From Entrophospora sp. SA101 (lineage: Eukaryota > Glomeromycota > Glomeromycetes > Entrophosporales > Entrophosporaceae): DNA of 14,024 bases. Every line of letters begins with the position of its first letter. Position 1 is the first letter of the stretch. The position numbers and the translations under genes are program-made. The stretch lies in contig CAUDNR010004368.1 in assembly GCA_958430865.1 (NCBI GenBank), forward strand, positions 1 to 14,024, written 5' to 3'. Shown piece by piece: positions 7,971-14,024 of this stretch. The notes under the pieces are model-generated. The model saw only the letters and a program-made list of their open reading frames with translations. It searched no databases and had not been told where the DNA came from.

Positions 7971-9503
7971 TTATTCACCCTTGTTAAAATCATCATTTAA
8001 GAAAAAAGAGTTAAAATCAGGATTATTTAACAAACTATCATTACTTGTATAAATTCTCAAGCCTTTAGATTTAGCAATCTCTTCATCTAATATTCTACTT
8101 GTATGATATGCATATAGATGTGGTTTGTGTACTTGTTGCGAAGCACTACCAACACTATTGCTGCTACTACTGATACTACCTTCAACACTATTGTTATTAT
8201 CAAAAACTTCCTTTTGTTTATTTATAGCAAAGTCAAAAAGTTCACTACTAATTGGTCTTTTTGATGGATCCACATCCCAACACTGCTGCATGATTTGTGC
8301 ATAATCATCAGGAATTTCAGGTAATATTGGTGGTCGTAAACCTTCACATATATCAAAAATTAAACAATGATTATGAGCTCTATTGTTAAATGGTGGATAA
8401 CCTGCAAATATTTCCCACATTAACATCCCAACACTATAAATATCAGATTCTTTTGTATTCTTTATATTAATTTTGTCTCCAAATAGCTCAGGTGCAACAT
8501 ATGGTACAATTCCATAGATTTTATTTGATGATTTTTCATCAGCTGGTCCACACAATCCTAAATCTGTAATATAACAACCACCTCCATCTATTAATATATT
8601 GCCACTATGTAAATCACAATGGATTAAACCTTTTCTGTGTATAGCATTTAATGCAGCACATAAATAATAAAAGATTCTAATTCTATTTTTTAATGTTAAA
8701 TTTAAATGATTTTTTTGTAAATAATCTCTTAAACTTCCTTCTGGTAAATAATTTAAAATTATTGCATAATTTCCATTATCTGGGAATTTAGTTATACCAT
8801 AGCATTTAACAATCATTCCTGATTTAATTTTACAATAATTCACTACCTGAAATAAATATAAAATAAATTAGCATTATATAATACAGTATTGTTTATTTTT
8901 GATTTAAATAAAAACTACCAACCTCATCAAAAAAGGCTTTCCTTGGATTACTTGAATTATTTAAACTTTTCAATACTATCTTTTGCCTTCCAAGATAACT
9001 AAATTTCTTTTTATTTTCATCATAATCATTAATCATTCCTCTTGTCCATCTAGCAGTATAAATTGAACTAAACCCACCCTCAGTTAATTTTGTTACTTTT
9101 TCAAATTGCTCAAAAGGTATCCATTCTAAAATATATTTTGGCAGAGATAATTTCATTTGACATTGTTGAACAAAATCATCAATTGTGTTATTTCCAGATG
9201 TCCAAGTAGTGAAAAGACTCTGTAATTGTAAACTAATACAGCCTTCACAGAATCTATCAGAATACCTTGTCAATTTACACTTGTTACATTTTTTTGGTTT
9301 GCCCAATTTATATGTTGCATTATTTAATTCAAACCAATAAATAAACCTTCTTTTACAAAATTCTTTTTCATTTTCAGAAAGCTCCTTGTTTTCCTGGACC
9401 AATGAAAAAAAATAAAATTAATTTTAGCATTATCACTCATTTCTTTATAAATTTTAAATACAAAATCCTCTCTTTCTGGTGGTAATAATTCAATATATGA
9501 CAT
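7971..9503 (-). CDS. Protein kinase with N-terminal Cys-rich segment (TKL-like, expanded fungal family)
   Basis: My minus-strand model: exon 1 9503-9462, intron 9461-9394 (68 nt), exon 2 9393-8923, intron 8922-8847 (76 nt), exon 3 8846-7971; product 462 aa. The second intron is well supported: its GT...CAG ends join FFDE to VVNYCKI without loss of frame. Exon 1 (ATG, MSYIELLPPEREDF) is less certain, since it relies on a GTATTT donor. A CNKC...CEGC four-Cys segment, probably zinc-binding, lies at 50-66. In the kinase domain, the nucleotide loop reads TEGGFSSIY (118-126), so the first Gly of GxGxxG is missing. The ATP lysine is K156, the helix-C Glu probably E171, the catalytic loop HCDLHSGN has Asp249, the metal motif is DLG (266-268), APE is 289-291, and SDIYSVG and the KRP Arg (368) follow. 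All residues needed for catalysis are present. A Ser-rich tail contains YHTSRIL. The domain order matches kinases greatly multiplied in Rhizophagus. Substrates are unknown. Confidence 0.9.
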
Positions 9504-10307
9504 TATAAAAAAATATAAAAATGTAAATTTTGATTTGGTGTTTGAACTAAGATTTTTTTTTTTACAGTTACATTATTATTATTTCCTTTTCTTGGACAAC
9601 GTGTAACAAACAATTTTCTGGTTTTGATTGCGTCTCTAATTGAAAAATTAAAATTATTTAAAGAACAACTTCATCACCAAACTCTAGTGATTGATTTATT
9701 GTGATTCAACAATAAAAGAATTTCAACATTCCTTATTTTCTATTTTATCACTTTTAAATCTTCAAAATTAAACTTACAAAAATATGTACCAAAACCTTCT
9801 TATGTGCTATGTAAAGGTCATTCTACGTACCAAGATTTAGTGAACCAATTAATGAGGCCAAATATCAAAATAATAGAAGTTAATCATCAAATGATTAAAA
9901 GTAAAAGATCAAGCAAAGGATAAAATGGTAAAAATCAAAGATGAAATGGTAAAAGTCAAAGATCAAGCAAAAGGTGAAATAGTAGCTATTTAACTTTTTT
10001 CTGCCCTTTCCTTTCTATTATTATTATTTAAAAAAAATTATAATTCATCAAAATTCTATATATTTTACATTGAAATGACTTTACTATCCCAACTAAAATA
10101 GGGTAAAAACCATGATGGAATTAAAAAATAATCAAATAAATCAATAACCTTGGGAAGAGATTGCAAGAAAATTACAAAGCAGCTCCTTATTATTGAAGGT
10201 CGTTATAACATTATATATAGTGACTTTAGAATATATTCGATCCAAATTATTGTTATCACAGCATCAGTCATATTGTTCGGATTACTATATTAATGACGTT
10301 TATATAG
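9504..10307. other. Intergenic region between divergently oriented frames
   Basis: The left end should hold the kinase promoter (minus strand). No RNA gene or known protein is seen. Its one notable piece is a repeated AAAGATCAAGCAAA / AAAGATGAAATGGTAAAA block at 9903-9980, described separately. Around 10147-10199 a short open segment reads PWEEIARKLQSSS and ends at a possible AAG/GTCGTT donor; it could be an exon of the following frame but I cannot join it convincingly. Confidence 0.4.
9895..9993 (+). repeat. Short amphipathic Lys-rich repeat, open frame without a start
   Basis: One frame reads VKDQAKDKMVKIKDEMV and then VKVKDQAKGEIVAI before a TAA. At DNA level GTAAAAGATCAAGCAAAGG (9901-9919) recurs as GTCAAAGATCAAGCAAAAGG, with ATGGTAAAA units between. 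A TGA lies just before the frame and there is no leading ATG; the first internal ATG is at 9925. The KDxAKxK pattern recalls LEA/apolipoprotein-like helical repeats. It may be an exon fragment or simple sequence. Confidence 0.3.
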
Positions 10308-10625
10308 GTAAGAGGAGATGCTAAAAATGTAAATTTGGAAGAACCAACTGATGAGACTTTAAAACAACTCAGCAGCAATCAAGAGTTCATAAGTAAATTG
10401 AAAACTGTATGTGATTTAAATCATGTGAGATTTATTGATGTTAAAATGAGTCTTGGAGGTCTCTACCATACCACTAGCAAAGGCATGCATCATTATAATG
10501 ACCATTTTACTATTAAATTAACATTTGGTACAGGATGGATATTAAATACAAATATTAACCTTGTTTATTCTCATCTAGGAGTTCATGGTCATGATAATGA
10601 AGTGGTTATATACTACAATGAGTAA
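10308..10625 (+). CDS. Hypothetical protein, probable 3' exon of an unrecognised gene or a gene fragment
   Basis: The frame is open from just after a TATAG (possible splice acceptor, ending at 10307) to a TAA at 10623-10625, about 105 residues. It has no good ATG at its 5' end; the first in-frame one is well inside, at the KMSLGG segment. The codon pattern and composition look coding: EEPTDETLKQLSSNQEFI is followed by KLKTVCDLNHVRFIDVK and a His-rich, beta-like end (YHTTSKGMHHYNDHFTIKL, then SHLGVHGHDNEVVIYYNE). I do not recognise the family. A GTAAGAGG at 10308 could instead be a donor, with the exon restarting at 10342, but that intron would be only 34 nt. Upstream exons, if any, are not resolved. 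It could be a relic. Confidence 0.3.
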   Translation, partial: VRGDAKNVNLEEPTDETLKQLSSNQEFISKLKTVCDLNHVRFIDVKMSLGGLYHTTSKGMHHYNDHFTIKLTFGTGWILNTNINLVYSHLGVHGHDNEVVIYYNE

Positions 10626-11228
10626 ATACTGAAATATTAGTGTTAGGTGTATTGTTGGACCGTTTCCATATACCATTTTTATATTATGGTTCTGCTGGAA
10701 TAATAAAAAATGGAGTTAATAAATCTTTTATTATATTCTCAAATTTAATTTTTTATATCAAATGTGCTTTTATATTAAATCAACTTTATAGCTAGTTACA
10801 TTCATATATTAAATGTACATATATAAAATTCTATTTAAAATATCTAAATGTAAAGAAGTTTCACCAATATTTGCATTTTGAGGAATAATTGACTTTAATT
10901 TACACTATGGACCTTTTGCTTGTCACCACTGGTGGCATGAAACTTTTATTGAAAATGGTTCAGAATTTTACCCTATTCGTTTAGGCATGACAATTTTAAC
11001 TAACTAAACAGTAGAAAATTTTTACTTTGTATTATTTCTACAAAAAAACCAACTTCCAGGATATGTTTGTGAATCAGAACACAGAAGCTGGTAAAATGTT
11101 GTAATGATATAAATCCACCCAATTAGTGAGTGATATGACAAAATAGATAATCATTTTATTTACATTTACATATTAATAAATATTGGAGAGATTTTTTTTA
11201 TCATTTTTTTTTTTGAGAAAAATTAAAA
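10626..11228. other. Intergenic region and promoter side of the UBE3D-like gene
   Basis: I see no gene here. A small inverted repeat CACCACTGGTG lies near 10924. A T-rich tract (11188-11214) followed by AAAAATTAAAAATG immediately precedes the next start codon, an A-rich start context usual in fungi. Confidence 0.45.
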
Positions 11229-12677
11229 ATGGGTAAAAATGAAGAATTACCCATTTTTTCAGAAATTTTATCAAACGTTAAATCAATTACAACATTATTT
11301 GGTTTACCAAATGCATCATCAGCATTTACTCTTCAAATACATCCTTTGAAACTTATAATATCAGAAGGGGAATCATCATCATTTAATAGAACAAAAACTG
11401 CATCACCATCAACAACATCAAGAACTGCTACAATACAATTTTCTCAAACAATAGAAACATCTGAACAACCTTCAATTACGCCTTCAAATGACAGTTTAGA
11501 TCTTAAACTCAAACTTAGAAGTTATGCTCGTAAAAAACCAGCAAAACAGGCAAAAACAATTGATGTTATGCCACCATTATCAGCAAGCGAGTTAAAAAAT
11601 TTGAAAAATATATTATGTGGTTGTTGTAATGCACAATTCAATAATTTGGATAATGAGAAAGAGAATGACGAGAAAAGTGTTGATGGTGGTGGATTTATAA
11701 AAATTATGGATATGCCATCAGAACATTGGTTGGAATTGGTAGACTGTTGGATGTGTCATCAAGAAGATTATAAACAAGCTCAATTGGGAGAAATAATTGC
11801 CAAAGAAAGATTCTGTTTAGTTGGTAACACGTATTTTTTATTACATCCAACAGATATTAAGAAGGATTTAATTAAACTAGTTGACTGTACAAAGGAAATT
11901 GATGTAACGTTTTATTTATTATTATTATTATTATTTGAGTTTAAAGAAGATTACCATAGTAAAATTGTTTGTCTATAATTGACAATTCTAGAATAATTAA
12001 TCAAATAGAAATATATGTTATATATATTATATTTACACACGTACTCTTAAGTCAGTATATGATGCTAATATTGTAGCGTGTAATATTTGAATAGTGTACA
12101 TTCATTCATTCATTCATTCATTAGTTAATCGTAATGTTTGCCTTTGATTTAGTGGTCAAAAGGACTTTCCAAAAGATGGAGACCTATTTGTTGTTCTAGA
12201 TGTTTAAGTCCTATTGGGGAGGGATTATATTATAATCCAAATAATTTGAAAGATGAAGAAATTTCAGGTGATTAAAATTAAAACATTAATTTTTTTAATT
12301 CTTCGTAAATTAATTATATAAACATTTTTTTTAAAACAAATAATAATAAAAAGAAACATTGTCAATTCCAACATTGATGGCTGTAAGATTCAGCAAATAT
12401 ATGACGACTATTGAATTTATAAATACAGGCAAAGAGTTTAGTTTTCGTCATATTCTTCTTCCACCATCTTCTACATAAATATTGAAGTTGCAATCATAAT
12501 TAATATTTTATACCATTATGCTAATTAGACTGACAAGAAAACAATATCCATTCGCCAGTTTTGTAGCATTTGATCTATTAGAATCAGTAAAAGCACATGC
12601 TACCTATAGATTTATCATTAAAGGAATCGAATCTAGTCAATTATATCTTTTGGTAATCAAATAAAAAATTATTATTA

Positions 12678-12724
<47 letters not shown>

Positions 12725-13439
12725 TATTAAATAATTTTTAAATTTATTAGGTTTGGGTGTTTGATTGGGATACAAAAATTATAACTAACACATTAACAAA
12801 TTTCAAAATATGGAAAAAATTTCCAACCAAATTATCAAATGAATGTAATAATCTTTTCAATCAAGATAATAATGATTTAGAAAAAATAAGAAATGGTAAG
12901 CAAAAATTTTATAGTAATAGAAATTGGGAAAAACAAGCAAAGTGTGATGGAAAGAAGGGATTTTAAGTGTCATCATTTTTATTAATTAATATTGACCAAC
13001 TAATTATCAATAACATTGTTTCTAGTTATAAAGATATTGTATATAGATTGCAGTAGCAGCATTGAAAAAATGGACCAAAATCAAATTAAAGATATCAATG
13101 ATAATTCTTCAACATTTTCAAAGTCACCTTCTTCACCTTCAAGGTTTGCTGTTTCTCAAATTTATTCTCTTAATCTTTTTGTTGCTAACTATCATATAAA
13201 CTAATTTATAATACTTTTTTTTTCCTTTATTGTAAACATATAATTAATAAATAAATTAAATAAATAGTATAGTATCTCAGTGGAAAAAAGATAAAACGGT
13301 TGAACATTTATTTTATCATGATGACTTTTGTTTAGAATTATTGTTGATATTAAATTCAAGTACTAGTTGTCTGCCATCAAGTAAAAAATTCATAAACAAT
13401 TTCTCGATTGGCTTTTTAGATTTACCAATTACAAAATAA
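11229..13439 (+). CDS. HECT-like E3 ligase / E2-binding protein, UBE3D (yeast Ipa1) family
   Basis: My model has seven exons: 11229-11903, 12153-12267, 12354-12435, 12538-12652, 12751-12895, 13026-13143 and 13268-13439. All introns are GT...AG, every junction keeps frame, and the product is 473 aa. The family is recognised by the CGCC segment (130-133), DMPSEHWLELVDCWMCH (161-177), the following WRPICCSRCLSPIG (234-247) completing a Cys/His metal site, and the later ASFVAFDLLE, VWVFDWD, VIKILYIDC and WKKDKTVEHLFYHDD blocks. Family knowledge: UBE3D binds ubiquitin E2s and is called HECT-like; yeast Ipa1 is needed for mRNA cleavage and polyadenylation. A role in 3'-end processing or protein turnover follows by homology only. 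The ATG is followed by ELPIFSEILSNVKSI, like the family's N-terminus. Two junctions are less sure: the donor at 12436 (GTTTAG; acceptor 12528 also possible) and the exon 6/7 join (13144 to 13268, alternative acceptor 13281 with another donor). Residues 45-110 are a low-complexity Ser/Thr insert. Confidence 0.88.
12100..12122. repeat. (ATTC)5 microsatellite in intron 1 of the UBE3D-like gene
   Basis: Five ATTC units and a partial sixth lie 30 bases before the exon 2 acceptor (12151-12152). They form part of the pyrimidine-rich intron end. Confidence 0.9.
12669..12724. repeat. (TTA)n microsatellite in intron 4 of the UBE3D-like gene
   Basis: About 18 TTA/ATT units, broken once by a G at 12680, fill most of the 98-nt intron 12653-12750. 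Length variation between strains would be expected. Confidence 0.9.
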
Positions 13440-14024
13440 TAATATTATTATTATTAAAAAATTTTTTTGCCCACATAATTATCATAATCATCATTTTTGT
13501 TACGTTTACCTATGTTTGGTTGACCATGACCAATGTCTTGGATATGGTATTTATAGTAATAATGCCAATATAATAAATTATTTGCATAATAGTAATATAA
13601 AAAAATGTGAATTTGTTTGTGATTGATTAGCTGAAGCTAGAAATCAAAAAACTTTTTATTGAAATTAATTGTCAAGCCATGTCATTTCTGGTAAGTGTAA
13701 TAACATTGGCTGTCAAATAATAATTTTTTAAAAATAATATGGAAATGCTATGTCACCTGACAAATCTTCAAATCCTAAAATGGGGCATGCTTGCAACAAA
13801 ACCAGACAAGGTGAACATTGGTATTACCAAGGATTTCAGGGATCAATATCATTTTTTAACATCACAATTATATTATCATGTAATGTGATCATGATATTTG
13901 TCTAGACAAAAATAGTTAATGTGGAACTCATTTACATAAGGCCTACTATGGAACCCAAGAATTACAGCACCATTAGAAGTATTTTGAAAAAGGAACAAGG
14001 TGAGAAAATTGCTCCTTACATTTT
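13440..14024. other. 3' flank of the UBE3D-like gene; possible gene start at the window edge
   Basis: Most of this is AT-rich sequence without a recognisable gene. From 13906 a plus frame is open to the window end; it has an ATG at 13948 followed by EPKNYSTIRSILKKEQGEKI. The composition is protein-like, but only 25 codons are visible and no family is recognised. A GGTGAG at 14000 could be a splice donor. Confidence 0.35.

Noticed and set aside
12757..12966. 69-codon frame read as its own small gene
   Set aside because: It is exon 5 of the UBE3D-like gene; a GTAAGC donor at 12896 ends the real exon.
13016..13204. 62-codon frame read as its own small gene
   Set aside because: It is exon 6 of the UBE3D-like gene read through into the following intron.
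1..14024. CRISPR arrays, tRNA or rRNA genes, bacterial operons
   Set aside because: No regularly spaced direct repeats, no cloverleaf with conserved TTCRA arm and no rRNA core motifs were seen; introns show the DNA is eukaryotic.

Overview
The window is very AT-rich, with long runs of A/T, many short introns with GT...AG ends, and intergenic DNA full of simple and inverted repeats. This points to a fungal nuclear genome. The kinase gene (Cys-rich CxxC...CxxC leader, YWFELNN-type segment, TKL-like kinase domain, a tail ending in YHTSRIL) resembles the hugely expanded kinase family of arbuscular mycorrhizal fungi (Glomeromycotina, Rhizophagus type). I infer that origin; the sequence alone does not prove it.

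Layout. Positions 1-1090 hold repeats and the end of a TA-flanked element. Positions 1093-1314 encode only the C-terminal end of a histone H3 / CENP-A-like protein, split by a clean intron. Positions 1369-2249 are a decayed, non-autonomous DNA transposon with GGCTCC terminal inverted repeats flanked by TTAA; it carries a truncated BED zinc finger and arrays of GATTCGAATC-like motifs. Positions 3118-4251 are a complete four-exon gene for a copper-fist transcription factor of the Mac1/Cuf1 type (276 aa in my model). A 141-bp MITE flanked by TA lies at 4650-4794. From about 4800 to 7970 I see no convincing gene; the main structure is a diverged tandem duplication at 6243-7030. On the minus strand, 9503-7971 is a three-exon protein kinase (462 aa). 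Positions 10308-10625 are an orphan reading frame. Positions 11229-13439 are a seven-exon gene for a HECT-like E3 / E2-binding protein of the UBE3D / yeast Ipa1 family (473 aa). The last 580 bases are largely empty, with a possible gene start running off the edge.

The three intact genes have unrelated jobs (copper-responsive transcription, signalling, ubiquitin / 3'-end processing) and show no sign of acting as a cluster. I did not find a new multi-gene system. The most unusual items are the orphan H3-like tail beside a BED-finger transposon, the three separate Cys clusters of the copper-fist protein, and the repeat families.
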